Source of the DNA: Opitutales bacterium
GTDB taxonomy: Bacteria; Verrucomicrobiota; Verrucomicrobiia; Opitutales; JABSRG01
Length of the DNA stretch: 64,000 nucleotides
Assembly (NCBI GenBank): GCA_028280845.1
Contig: JANQKZ010000019.1
Location: 1-64,000 of the forward strand
Reading direction: 5' to 3'
Under the pieces are notes generated by a model that worked only from the letters and a program-made list of their open reading frames with translations, searched no databases and was not told the origin of the DNA. Positions 1 through 6,711 of this stretch are shown here, one piece after another. A program made the translations under genes and the position numbers. The number at the start of each line of letters is the position of its first letter. The stretch's first letter is position 1.

Positions 1-240
1 ACTTTTATAGTAATCATCTACTTCATCGCAGAAGACGTAGACTGACCCCATTCCTCTTCGACTTTCGTTTTCTTCTCCGGCGTTCAAATGAATGATAACG
101 TTACCCATTTTAACGCCGGCGTAGTAAGGGGGATCGCCAAATACGAATTCTTTCTCGAAGCCGAGAGCTTCGGTGTAAAATCTAATTGCTTCGTTTAGGT
201 TGGATACCTGTAGAATGGCTGATGCTGAGTTGGCTTTCAT
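1..240 (-). CDS. VOC (glyoxalase/dioxygenase fold) protein, partial cassette
   Basis: The first 80 codons from an ATG at 238-240; the 3' end lies outside the window. The protein begins MKANSASAILQVSNLNEAIR and continues with a FYTEALGFE segment, the usual start of a vicinal-oxygen-chelate beta-alpha-beta-beta-beta module. It is nearly the same protein as the complete cassette gene at 2916-3290, differing by scattered substitutions, and the leader and attC edge upstream of both starts are also alike. VOC proteins include glyoxalases, antibiotic-resistance proteins and dioxygenases; the substrate cannot be told here. VOC genes are frequent integron cassettes. Confidence 0.8.
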   Translation of the reverse strand, partial: MKANSASAILQVSNLNEAIRFYTEALGFEKEFVFGDPPYYAGVKMGNVIIHLNAGEENESRRGMGSVYVFCDEVDDYYKS

Positions 241-250
241 TTATATTCTT

Positions 251-320
251 GGTTAACGCCTGAGGTCAGACAAGAGGGGCAGCGAAGCTGGCCCGAATTG
301 TCTGCACCGATTTGTTAGGG
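251..320 (-). other. attC recombination site 1
   Basis: GGTTAAC at 251-257 and GTTAGGG at 314-320 bound an imperfect inverted repeat whose inner arms contain TCAGACAA and TTGTCTG. It separates the partial VOC cassette from the next gene, whose stop codon overlaps the outer box. Confidence 0.75.
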
Positions 321-815
321 TGGATCTAGTTTTGTTCCGGCTATCTTCGCAAAAGGATATAGTGTGAAGTAGACAAATAGATCAAATAATAGAAGCCCTA
401 TTGCCGAAAAAATGAATACCAACAAAGTCAGGTTGCCGCTCGGGTTTACTCCCAAATCGACTAGAAGCTCTCGTAAATACCCAATGTTCGCTGTAACAAT
501 AGGGCCGACGGAAACATTTATAAATATCAATATAACTGCCGCAATTTCAACGATCACCTTCAAAGCAGATTCAACGATGCCAAGGGCGATCGCACAGATC
601 ATTCCTCCGGCCGCAAGTGATGCGAAGCCAAGTCCAAAGCGCGGCCAGAATCCCTGCCTGCCAGGGAGAGGGATGTTAGCCATAAGAATTACGAACAAGA
701 TAAACCCGACGAACATAGCAATTCCCATTGCTGGGGTCTGTCCGATGCGCGTTGCGTCTTTCAGAGCCGATACTTCCGATTCTAGTTTTTGTATTTTTTC
801 TTCGAGTTCTTCCAT
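315..815 (-). CDS. Cassette membrane protein, four predicted TM helices
   Basis: A 166-residue protein of unknown function. Residues 1-20 form a short charged amphipathic or coiled-coil segment (MEELEEKIQKLESEVSAL). Hydrophobic stretches near residues 28-48, 60-80, 84-108 and 128-155 would make about four membrane helices. The gene is the only one in its cassette; its stop codon lies inside attC site 1 and its start lies just downstream of attC site 2. I recognise no family. Membrane proteins with short coiled coils recur in this array (see 3347-3757, 6693-7610, 7714-8502). Confidence 0.75.
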   Translation of the reverse strand: MEELEEKIQKLESEVSALKDATRIGQTPAMGIAMFVGFILFVILMANIPLPGRQGFWPRFGLGFASLAAGGMICAIALGIVESALKVIVEIAAVILIFINVSVGPIVTANIGYLRELLVDLGVNPSGNLTLLVFIFSAIGLLLFDLFVYFTLYPFAKIAGTKLDPP

Positions 816-822
816 GGCTTTT

Positions 823-891
823 GCCTAACGTCAAGAGGAGGCACGGCTGGGGGCGGAGCTCCCAGACGTTGTCTCACTCGCCTCGTTCGAA
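823..891 (-). other. attC recombination site 2
   Basis: GCCTAAC at 823-829 matches RYYYAAC exactly; the other end is a poorer GTTCGAA at 885-891. The inner arms (AGGAGGCAC and TCACTCGCCTCG) are imperfectly complementary. The coding frame of the neighbouring lipoprotein runs through the whole site and ends at 831. Confidence 0.75.
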
Positions 892-1292
892 TTAATTGGT
901 TTATCCCATTTGATATATTTGGAACTCAGTGGTTCCCAATATCCTCCGGCTGGGTAATCAAAAATTATTTCTTTATTTTCCGTATTCACTCTACATTCCA
1001 AGTAGTGATGAACTCCAGATTCGAGCCTTCGGGATGCCGTTCCGGTAACCTTAAATTCTATTCCTTTCTCTAAAGTCATCACATATCCTTTATGATCTTC
1101 ATCAAAATATTGTCCCTTTGGCGTGGCAACGTAAGTCGAACGCATAATATCTACTACCACATATTCTGTTTGGGATGTTCCAACACGCCCGACATATTCA
1201 TAAAATGGAGATTTGTCATTTCCAGCAATTCTTACCCAACAGCCCGTAAGCATGATTGTTAGGAGCAAGAGGATTGGAGCTGTTATTTTCAT
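831..1292 (-). CDS. Cassette lipoprotein of unknown function
   Basis: The start is placed at the ATG at 1290-1292, because the product then opens with a clean lipoprotein signal peptide (hydrophobic ILLLLTIM followed by the lipobox LTGC, Cys at about residue 18). Upstream in-frame residues are translated attC and are rejected. The mature part (about 135 residues) is beta-rich with a G-Y-V-M-T-L-E-K-G pattern and no family that I recognise. The last 14 or so codons are translated attC sequence, rich in Ser and Thr, so the functional protein may end earlier. Likely anchored in the outer membrane. Confidence 0.7.
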   Translation of the reverse strand: MKITAPILLLLTIMLTGCWVRIAGNDKSPFYEYVGRVGTSQTEYVVVDIMRSTYVATPKGQYFDEDHKGYVMTLEKGIEFKVTGTASRRLESGVHHYLECRVNTENKEIIFDYPAGGYWEPLSSKYIKWDKPINSNEASETTSGSSAPSRASS

Positions 1293-1300
1293 TTTTTGTT

Positions 1301-1363
1301 TTCGAACGGTGAGTGCAGGCGACGACGGCGTTAGCCGGCGTTGCCTGACATGTTTTGTTGGGA
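1301..1363 (-). other. attC recombination site 3
   Basis: TTCGAAC at 1301-1307 and GTTGGGA at 1357-1363 bound complementary inner arms TGCAGGCGACG and CGTTGCCTGACA. It separates the lipoprotein and phosphoribosyltransferase cassettes. Confidence 0.75.
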
Positions 1364-1882
1364 TCATTTTTCCTCTGCGTCTAGTTCGCTCTGCTTGAAC
1401 AAGCTTAGTAGCTGTATTCCGTTTTCTTTCAGCTTTTCGTAGCCGCCGGTTTCTCTGTCGATCACGCACAAAGCTCTTTCAATTTCTATTCCATCATTTC
1501 TGAGTTTTGTAGCTGCATCAATGATTGCACCTCCACTAGAGACGACGTCTTCAACCAAAAGAACCGTCTTTCCGCCTAAATCTGCCCCTTCCGCGTATTT
1601 GCAAGTCCCATACGACTTGGCTTCTTTTCTTATGAACGCGCAATGGTGCCCACTTCTCAAGCTGATCGCAGTCGCTACAGGAATGCCACCCATTTCAAGC
1701 CCTGCAAGGATCTCCGTTTCTCCAGGAACCATTTCTTTCATCTCAGCCGCGATATCTGCGAGAAGAACGGGATCTGACTCGAACCGGTACTTGTCGAAGT
1801 AGCTTTGGCTCTTCTTTCCCGAACGAAGCGTGAATTCGCCGAAGATCTTAGACTTAGTGAGTACTCGTTTTGCTAGGTTCAT
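1364..1882 (-). CDS. Orotate phosphoribosyltransferase-like protein (cassette)
   Basis: A 172-residue type I phosphoribosyltransferase. The PRPP-binding loop is VLLVEDVVSSGGA at about residues 109-121, close to the PyrE consensus VLLVEDVVTTG. The N-terminal half has the K-S-x-x-Y-FDKYR segment and the EMGGIPVATAISL segment characteristic of orotate PRTases. PyrE joins orotate to PRPP to give OMP in pyrimidine synthesis. Start: the ATG at 1880-1882 gives MNLAKRV; the six preceding codons lie in attC. As a lone cassette gene it is either a spare pyrE, a salvage enzyme, or a PRTase with another role. It keeps the acidic pair of the PRPP loop, so it looks catalytically intact. Confidence 0.8.
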   Translation of the reverse strand: MNLAKRVLTKSKIFGEFTLRSGKKSQSYFDKYRFESDPVLLADIAAEMKEMVPGETEILAGLEMGGIPVATAISLRSGHHCAFIRKEAKSYGTCKYAEGADLGGKTVLLVEDVVSSGGAIIDAATKLRNDGIEIERALCVIDRETGGYEKLKENGIQLLSLFKQSELDAEEK

Positions 1883-1888
1883 TTTTCT

Positions 1889-1963
1889 TCCCAACGCCAA
1901 GCTGATACGTGGAGAGTGGTCGCGGAGCGACTACCCGGAATTGTATCCAGCGTTTTGTTGGCT
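1889..1963 (-). other. attC recombination site 4
   Basis: TCCCAAC at 1889-1895 and GTTGGCT at 1957-1963, with inner arms GCTGATAC and GTATCCAGC that pair well. A second hairpin, GTCGCGGAGCGAC, occupies the centre. Confidence 0.8.
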
Positions 1964-2854
1964 GAGTTGTTTCTTCAACTCTTCGATCTCTTTCTGCTGT
2001 GCTTGGTTCTTCTTCTCTTGCTCAATCATGTAGAGTGTCAGCTCTTCGATTTTTTGCATCATAATCTTTTGGGCTTCACCAACCGATAGTCCCTCAGATT
2101 CAACTACAGCCGCCGACGGTACATCAGGAAGGCGTCCATGCTCTTCTATATGCACTTCGACTTCACCGAGGGCTCGCAAATTGTAGTCTTCTTCGAAAAC
2201 GAAATCAGACCAGCCGGTTTCCACTATTACTTCTTTTGCCCTAACTGTTCCGTCTACATCGAGTCTATGATTTGGAGTCGATGTGCCTATGCCAATAAAA
2301 CCATCGTCACCTCTGATAAAGAGCTCTTTTCCATCTCTTCGTCCAATTATGACGTCTGAATTGGCTCCGGCGTCTCTATTCAAATACAGATTTTTACCGT
2401 CCGTTTTGGAGTTGATATTCCATCCACTATTCCAACCGACAAATTCCAACTGTCCCATGCCACTTCCTGAAAATCTAAAATCTGCGTAGTCGTTTCCAGA
2501 CTCTTTGATCATGAATTTGGAGTTACCGAGATTGTTGGTGCCAACGCCGACGTTTGAGTAGTTCACAAAAAGGGTGTTTCCGACTCCACCGTTCATCCCG
2601 GTCAAGTAAAGGTCATGATTTCCACTGTAGTTCGGCCCGATCGATTGTATATAGTTTGCGGTCGAATTATTTGTTATTCGTATTGTTCCATTTGCAGTGG
2701 AACCCAGCCGAGTACTGCCGTTAACTTGCAAAAGAGCGTTCGGGCTGGTTGTCCCAACTCCTACGTTCCCACTCGAGGGGAAAGTGTTCGTTTGAGCGTA
2801 GCTCAAAGTTGCGAATGAAAGAGTTATTAGAGTTAGAATATTTCTTTTTTTCAT
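1931..2854 (-). CDS. Secreted fibre-like protein with GIGT repeats and coiled-coil tail
   Basis: Starts at the ATG at 2852-2854, giving a signal peptide (MKKRNILTLITLSFATLSYAQ); 38 further upstream codons are leader and attC. The mature protein repeats the element (N)VGVGTxSPxxxLxVxGS at about residues 30-50 and (F)IGIGTSTPNHRLDVDG at about 200-220. This is the beta-strand pattern seen in tail-fibre and trimeric-adhesin-like proteins, often next to an intramolecular chaperone (peptidase S74) domain. The C-terminal 80 residues contain DVPSAAVVESEGLSVGEAQK, a motif common in Bacteroidetes cell-surface proteins, then a Gln/Glu/Lys-rich coiled coil (about 265-305). No full S74 catalytic dyad was identified. 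The final residues come from attC. Probably exposed at the surface. Confidence 0.75.
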   Translation of the reverse strand: MKKRNILTLITLSFATLSYAQTNTFPSSGNVGVGTTSPNALLQVNGSTRLGSTANGTIRITNNSTANYIQSIGPNYSGNHDLYLTGMNGGVGNTLFVNYSNVGVGTNNLGNSKFMIKESGNDYADFRFSGSGMGQLEFVGWNSGWNINSKTDGKNLYLNRDAGANSDVIIGRRDGKELFIRGDDGFIGIGTSTPNHRLDVDGTVRAKEVIVETGWSDFVFEEDYNLRALGEVEVHIEEHGRLPDVPSAAVVESEGLSVGEAQKIMMQKIEELTLYMIEQEKKNQAQQKEIEELKKQLSQQNAGYNSG

Positions 2855-2862
2855 AAGTAATT

Positions 2863-2921
2863 TGCCAACGTCGAGGTGATACGCGGCGCTTGTCGCCGTT
2901 GTATCCACCGATTGGTTAACC
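2863..2921 (-). other. attC recombination site 5
   Basis: TGCCAAC at 2863-2869 and GTTAACC at 2915-2921 bound inner arms GAGGTGATAC and GTATCCACC, which pair over eight bases. Confidence 0.8.
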
Positions 2922-3290
2922 ATCTTCTTCAATCTCAACCGGGCATCCAAAACACAGCAGATTCCCATCGTTATCTTTTACTTGAAAGTCTCTCATGTCA
3001 TACGGCCATGTATCCAGCTTCGAAGTAATCTCTACTTCCTTCTCTTCGATGCTCTTGTAATATTCATCGACTTCATCACAGAAAACATAGACTGAACCCA
3101 TTCCTTTTCGTGTTTCATTCTCTTTTCCGGTGTTCAAGTGAATGATAACATCGCCTATTTTTACGCCGGCGTAGTAAGGGGGGTCGCCAAAAACGAATTC
3201 CTCCTCGAAGCCAAGGGTTTCAGTGTAAAATCTAATTGCTTCGTTTAGGTTTGATACCTGTAGAATGGCTGATGCTGAGTTGGCTTTCAT
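2916..3290 (-). CDS. VOC (glyoxalase/dioxygenase fold) protein (cassette)
   Basis: A complete 124-residue VOC protein with two beta-alpha-beta modules: residues 1-60 (FYTETLGFEEEFVFG, PPYYAGVKIGDVIIHL) and residues 65-118 (GSVYVFCDEVDEYYKS, DMRDFQVKDNDGNLLCFG). The PYDMRDFQVKDNDGN segment is the standard second metal-side strand of glyoxalase/bleomycin-resistance-like proteins. His50 in IIHLN and the late Glu/Cys positions are possible metal ligands. Substrate unknown. The truncated cassette at the left window edge is a close paralogue, so the array has duplicated or twice acquired this gene. Confidence 0.85.
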   Translation of the reverse strand: MKANSASAILQVSNLNEAIRFYTETLGFEEEFVFGDPPYYAGVKIGDVIIHLNTGKENETRKGMGSVYVFCDEVDEYYKSIEEKEVEITSKLDTWPYDMRDFQVKDNDGNLLCFGCPVEIEEDG

Positions 3291-3300
3291 TTATATTCTT

Positions 3301-3377
3301 GGTTAACGCTAAGCTGTCGTGACGCTGAGCAGGCCCCGGAGCCTACTCAGCAGGCGGAGTGACTGGTACCGTTAACT
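3301..3377 (-). other. attC recombination site 6
   Basis: GGTTAAC at 3301-3307 and GTTAACT at 3371-3377; the inner arms around GCTGAGCAGGC and GCCTACTCAGC are complementary. The left edge of this site and that of site 1 are identical (both follow a duplicated VOC leader). Confidence 0.7.
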
Positions 3378-3757
3378 CCCGCGACTTGTTCGGATTGTTT
3401 GTCGATTTCAGTGTATCCAAAATATGCTACTGCAAGTCCAATAGCGAAAATTACGGCTCCGGGAATTAAGATAATCCAACCAGTGCTGATTCCGGCCAAA
3501 GCATCCTGATTGTCGGCTTCGATAAAATCCTCTTTATGTTGGCTTGAACCAATCACTGCTTCGGTTTCTATGACGCCATCACCGGTGGAGGCACCAGAAG
3601 CCATCATCAGGCCGATGACCGCCATGGTCAGTCCTCCCACGGCAATAGCTTCTCCAATAAAATAAACCCCCGATTGACCTCGGAAAAACCAGAATGCTAC
3701 TGAAATGGTTAGGGCTATTCCTGTAACTATTCCAAATTGCTTAAGTAATTCCTTCAT
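3347..3757 (-). CDS. Small cassette membrane protein
   Basis: A 136-residue protein with three hydrophobic segments near residues 10-27, 32-53 and 92-115, separated by an acidic, Thr/Ser-rich loop (residues 55-88). No catalytic motif or known family is apparent. The start ATG at 3755-3757 has an AGGA-like purine stretch just upstream (GAAGGAAAATG on the minus strand). The last codons lie within attC site 6. Expected in the inner membrane; function unknown. Confidence 0.7.
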   Translation of the reverse strand: MKELLKQFGIVTGIALTISVAFWFFRGQSGVYFIGEAIAVGGLTMAVIGLMMASGASTGDGVIETEAVIGSSQHKEDFIEADNQDALAGISTGWIILIPGAVIFAIGLAVAYFGYTEIDKQSEQVAGVNGTSHSAC

Positions 3758-3765
3758 TTTCCTTC

Positions 3766-3825
3766 TCCGAACGCTAAGCTGTCGTGACGCTGACAGGCAG
3801 CGTTACGACGAGTGTCTTGTTCTCC
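3766..3825 (-). other. attC recombination site 7
   Basis: TCCGAAC at 3766-3772 and GTTCTCC at 3819-3825. The inner sequence AAGCTGTCGTGACGCTG matches the left arm of site 6 almost exactly, suggesting the two sites share a recent origin. Confidence 0.7.
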
Positions 3826-3828
3826 ATT

Positions 3829-4120
3829 TTAATTAAATGCCTTCCGGTTTGTCTTAGGATTCCTGCGCAGATCCAGGACACGATAGACAAGCGCCTTCCC
3901 TCAATGATTTTGTAAAACACAGCATAGGGAAAGTTCTCAACGAGGATTCTGTGAAAGCCCAAACCTTTCGGTGGATTCCAGCATATAATCGAAGCGATTC
4001 AATTTCGGCGAAAACCGAAGCCATGAAGTAATCCCCCAATCCCGCTTCCTTCGCATCGTAAAAAACCCTACCGTTCGCTATGTCTTCGAAACCGGAGGGT
4101 AAGATTTCAAACTCGGTCAT
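3829..4120 (-). pseudogene. RelE/ParE-type toxin, inactivated by two frameshifts
   Basis: The frame opens with MTEFEILPSGFEDIANGR and reaches ESLRLYAGIHRKV. Homology then moves to another frame (GFHRILVENFPYAVFYKIIEG), and again to a third (LVYRVLDLRRNPKTNRKAFN, stop at 3829-3831). Read together these make a normal RelE/ParE-fold toxin of about 97 residues with the usual P-Y-A-V-F-Y and V-L-D-x-R-R-x-P segments. The breaks lie near 3,960 (a GGG run) and near 3,888, each consistent with loss of one base. Either the toxin is dead or the assembly has two indels. It overlaps the antitoxin by 14 bp, a typical toxin-antitoxin arrangement. Confidence 0.8.
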
Positions 4121-4331
4121 CGCGATCCAACAACTGCCGCTTGGCTTCCTCCCAAGGAATCGGCTTCTCTAATCCTGCCTCATACCGTTTCTGGGTAGCT
4201 TCCAATTCCTCCCGGTGCCAATCCGGAGACTCTAATTCATTTTCGTGAGAACGAATGTCATCCCAAAGGTCCTCCATAAGCCTAAGTTTCTGATCCAGAG
4301 GCATTTCCTTGATTTGCTCTTTTGTGATCAT
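4107..4331 (-). CDS. Addiction-module antitoxin
   Basis: A 74-residue, highly charged protein (MITKEQIKEMPLDQKLRLMEDLWDDIR and then PDWHREELEATQKRYEAG). This is the addiction-module component family (TIGR02574-like): a short all-helical antitoxin always paired with a RelE/ParE toxin. Start at 4329-4331 rather than six codons earlier, because ITKEQI is where the family begins. It overlaps the toxin start by 14 bp and both share one cassette. With the toxin broken, it would be a solitary antitoxin. Confidence 0.85.
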   Translation of the reverse strand: MITKEQIKEMPLDQKLRLMEDLWDDIRSHENELESPDWHREELEATQKRYEAGLEKPIPWEEAKRQLLDRDDRV

Positions 4332-4391
4332 AGAGGGATTCTCCCCCATCGCCGACGTTTCGGCAAGCCCGCTTTTCTTTCAATTTCTTTT

Positions 4392-4463
4392 GGAGAACGT
4401 CGAGTTGAGGCGATGACTGTGGCGCGGAGCGTAACAGACATTGCCTCGCACGACTGGTTATCT
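4392..4463 (-). other. attC recombination site 8
   Basis: GGAGAAC at 4392-4398 and GTTATCT at 4457-4463, with inner arms GAGTTGAGGCGATG and CATTGCCTCGCACGAC. It separates the toxin-antitoxin cassette from the next gene. Confidence 0.75.
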
Positions 4464-4874
4464 AATTAGTTTTTCAAGTTCGTTACAAATTCCATCGATG
4501 TGATCTTCGCGTCTAAAGACACCATCTTCGATCAGACTTAAATCATCCTCTGCCCACGCTAAAGTAGGGTACCAATCACTATGAACGCCCTTAATGTTCC
4601 AGATGCTTCGTAAGGACTTTCTGAATCCTGCATCTGACAATTCTTCTTTTTTCCATTTCTGGTAAGCTCTCTCTAAGACTGATCGAATTACACTATCGCT
4701 TTCTGTCCTAACAAACTCACTACTTTTTCCTTCTGTTGATAGTTCGATCAGCCAGAAAGGGGGCTTATCTTGCTTCGATATTTTCTGATCATCCAATTGA
4801 ATGATCTCATCTTTTTCAATCAGCCCAAACTCGTTTCCTATTACGAGGGCTGAGAAGTGTTCTTGATCATTCAT
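4458..4874 (-). CDS. Cassette protein of unknown function
   Basis: A soluble, acidic protein of 138 residues (MNDQEHFSALVIGNEFGLIE..., then PPFWLIELSTEG and WNIKGVHSDWYPTLAWAEDD). No signal peptide, membrane helix or motif that I can assign; it is rich in Trp, Asp and Glu. It is a single-gene cassette; its stop codon overlaps attC site 8 and its start follows attC site 9. Small acidic proteins like this are common in cassette arrays, and some are immunity or anti-defence proteins, but nothing here supports a specific role. Confidence 0.65.
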   Translation of the reverse strand: MNDQEHFSALVIGNEFGLIEKDEIIQLDDQKISKQDKPPFWLIELSTEGKSSEFVRTESDSVIRSVLERAYQKWKKEELSDAGFRKSLRSIWNIKGVHSDWYPTLAWAEDDLSLIEDGVFRREDHIDGICNELEKLIR

Positions 4875-4883
4875 TTTTCTTTC

Positions 4884-4950
4884 AGCGAACGTAAAGGGAT
4901 GGAACTACGAGCGCGAAGTGCTCGGAGTTTCTATCCCTGCCTTGTTGTGA
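4884..4950 (-). other. attC recombination site 9
   Basis: AGCGAAC at 4884-4890 and GTTGTGA at 4944-4950. The inner arms AGGGATGGAACT and AGTTTCTATCCCT pair over about ten bases, with a CGAGC..GCTCG hairpin at the centre. Confidence 0.8.
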
Positions 4951-4957
4951 CCTTTTT

Positions 4958-5320
4958 TCATCTTACAATCTCAACCATCGCCTTTATGTCGAAGTCATCG
5001 AGATCTGATTTCTTTTTAATTTTCACATGCCGAGCGTTCTTTCCAGAACCGACCACTGGATACCCAGCATCTTTCAATCTTTCCCAATTGTGGAAAAAAA
5101 CTCTGACAAAATTCATCTGGGGCTGAATGCCACATACAACATTGTTCTCTCCTCCGATAGAATACAGGGAATTTCCTACTTTCTTCCCTCCATATACATT
5201 CTCATCGGCTTCAGATAGAGCCAAAATGATTTTAGATCTAATCACTTTACCCAGTTCTTTTATTTCCTCTGGAAACGGTTCAAATAATTCTGAGTAACTC
5301 TGTGGTGGTTTTTCGTACAT
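4958..5320 (-). CDS. DUF1801 domain protein (cassette)
   Basis: A 120-residue protein matching the DUF1801 family (YdhG/frataxin-like fold). The recognisable line-up is EEIKELGKVIRSKI near residues 18-31, YGGKKVGNSLYSIGG near 43-57, VCGIQPQMNFVRVFF near 62-76, and VVGSGKNARHVKI near 88-101. Some members bind iron, but most have no known role. Common as integron cassette cargo. Single gene between attC sites 9 and 10. Confidence 0.85.
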   Translation of the reverse strand: MYEKPPQSYSELFEPFPEEIKELGKVIRSKIILALSEADENVYGGKKVGNSLYSIGGENNVVCGIQPQMNFVRVFFHNWERLKDAGYPVVGSGKNARHVKIKKKSDLDDFDIKAMVEIVR

Positions 5321-5336
5321 GTCATTTATCTATCTT

Positions 5337-5391
5337 GCACAACGTCGAGAGGTGGTGCGCCGAATGCGTTGCCACCCTCGACTTGTTAGCC
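5337..5391 (-). other. attC recombination site 10
   Basis: GCACAAC at 5337-5343 and GTTAGCC at 5385-5391. The inner arms GTCGAGAGGTGG and CCACCCTCGAC are nearly perfectly complementary, making this one of the clearest and shortest (55 bp) sites in the array. Confidence 0.85.
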
Positions 5392-5910
5392 TTCTCGTTT
5401 TAGGGTGTCTAAGTGCTTCTGGCCATCGGTGGAGACTCTGAAATACTTCAGCTTACCGTCTTTCCTAGTTTGAAAGAGTAATTTCTTGCTGACTAACCGA
5501 TTCAAGGTAACTGATGGATTCGATAACTTGATCCCATGATCCTTTAGGGATTTGTTTACCTCAGATGTCTTGAAGTCATTGGTCGCCGCTTGCTTTTGCA
5601 CAAATAAAGCAGTGATCAATCCCTTATCTAGGTCGTTCACATCATCTCTAAATTGATGCATCCACTCTCCAAAAGTCTCCGGAATGTCGTCTGCGCTTGG
5701 GGAGGTTTCGGTCTCAGCTTCAGTTTCATTTGAACTCGTCGCCGCTTGTGTTGTAGTTGGGATTTGAGGTTCTGGTGGAACAGTTACTTCGGAGATCAAT
5801 TCTAGAACCTCGTCTAATGAATTAATTCTGGCTTCTACAAACTCTTCTGAGCCTGTGATTTCGATTTCTCCAGTCTTGATATTGATGCGGAATGTGGCTG
5901 ATTCACTCAT
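5386..5910 (-). CDS. Winged-helix protein, second gene of a two-gene cassette
   Basis: A 174-residue protein. Residues 1-40 are a small beta-rich domain (TFRINIKTGEIEITGSEEF) of a type seen at the N-terminus of several uncharacterised prokaryotic proteins. Residues 45-75 are a Thr/Ser/Glu linker. Residues 95-172 form a probable winged helix (TSEVNKSLKDHGIKLSNPS, VTLNRLVSKKLLFQTRKDG, KLKYFRVSTDGQKHL), with recognition-helix and wing spacing like MarR/PadR-type DNA-binding domains. It follows the 5912-6640 gene by a single base with no attC between, so the two are co-transferred and probably act together. Role unknown. Confidence 0.7.
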   Translation of the reverse strand: MSESATFRINIKTGEIEITGSEEFVEARINSLDEVLELISEVTVPPEPQIPTTTQAATSSNETEAETETSPSADDIPETFGEWMHQFRDDVNDLDKGLITALFVQKQAATNDFKTSEVNKSLKDHGIKLSNPSVTLNRLVSKKLLFQTRKDGKLKYFRVSTDGQKHLDTLKREG

Positions 5911-5911
5911 T

Positions 5912-6640
5912 TTATGTTCTTAGTTTTGATTTGTAGAGCAGCTCTTCAATAGTCGCCCTGTAGTCTAGCATTACTTGATCAATGCTTTTCTTTTTCGCGT
6001 TATAATAGATCTTGTGTGCAGAGAAGTTTCCGAGCTTCCGAAACGTGTCGAGATGCTCTTTCGTATTCCGAGAAAGACCAAGGGAAGTATTGTTGACTGC
6101 GTTGTCTATAATTGGATTCAACATCTTGTAATTCCCTGAAGCATCCTTTATTGCTGCATCTATTCCGAATTCTTGATATGATAGAATAAGCAATATCTCA
6201 AGGAGTCGCCTCATCAACACTGCGCAACCATCGAATATGTTATTCTCGTAGCTGCAGTTGATCTGTTTAATCAACGACAAGATGAAGCCTCGTTCTTTTT
6301 GTAACAACTCTTCAGGGATAACGGAATCATGCGAAATGGTTTCCTCTGATACTTTTTGTAGCTCAGGAAACTCAGAATCTAGAGCTTCAACGGCAGAAGG
6401 GTGGATTCGGTGTAAGTCTTTAGAGGCCTTTGTGAATAGCTTTGATTTTTTTAGATTTTCTTTGAGCCTTGCTTGATTGGGCTTTGGGAATCCCAAGCTA
6501 GTAAGCCAGTCACACATCAATGGGATTGTAAATGTTCCAGTGTCTCTCTGGCGCATGTAGAAAAAAGATAGGAGTAGAACTCTTCTTATTTCTTTCTGAT
6601 TAGAAAAGTCTGATCTGTTGATGAACTCTGAGAGTGTCAT
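5912..6640 (-). CDS. DUF4145-like/HEPN-type protein, first gene of a two-gene cassette
   Basis: A 242-residue soluble protein. The N-terminal 75 residues look like a small helical domain (MTLSEFINRSDFSNQKEIRRV..., LTSLGFPKPNQARLKENLKK). Residues 125-235 resemble a DUF4145 or Abi-like helical domain: an amphipathic helix with CAVLMRRLLEILLILSYQ, then THLDTFRKLGNFSAH-like residues (here EHLDTFRKLGNFSAHKIYY). The GN-x-x-AH motif is typical of DUF4145, which is found in restriction and abortive-infection loci. A strict HEPN Rx4H motif is not seen. Directly upstream of the winged-helix gene; both lie in one cassette. Confidence 0.65.
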   Translation of the reverse strand: MTLSEFINRSDFSNQKEIRRVLLLSFFYMRQRDTGTFTIPLMCDWLTSLGFPKPNQARLKENLKKSKLFTKASKDLHRIHPSAVEALDSEFPELQKVSEETISHDSVIPEELLQKERGFILSLIKQINCSYENNIFDGCAVLMRRLLEILLILSYQEFGIDAAIKDASGNYKMLNPIIDNAVNNTSLGLSRNTKEHLDTFRKLGNFSAHKIYYNAKKKSIDQVMLDYRATIEELLYKSKLRT

Positions 6641-6651
6641 TTATTCTTTTC

Positions 6652-6711
6652 GGCTAACGATAAGAGTAGGTGCGGCGCGATAGCGACGTTACCTACCTCG
6701 CCTTGTTAGGT
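6652..6711 (-). other. attC recombination site 11
   Basis: GGCTAAC at 6652-6658 and GTTAGGT at 6705-6711 both fit the core consensus. The inner arms GAGTAGGTGCGGC and TACCTACCTCGCC pair imperfectly. Confidence 0.85.
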
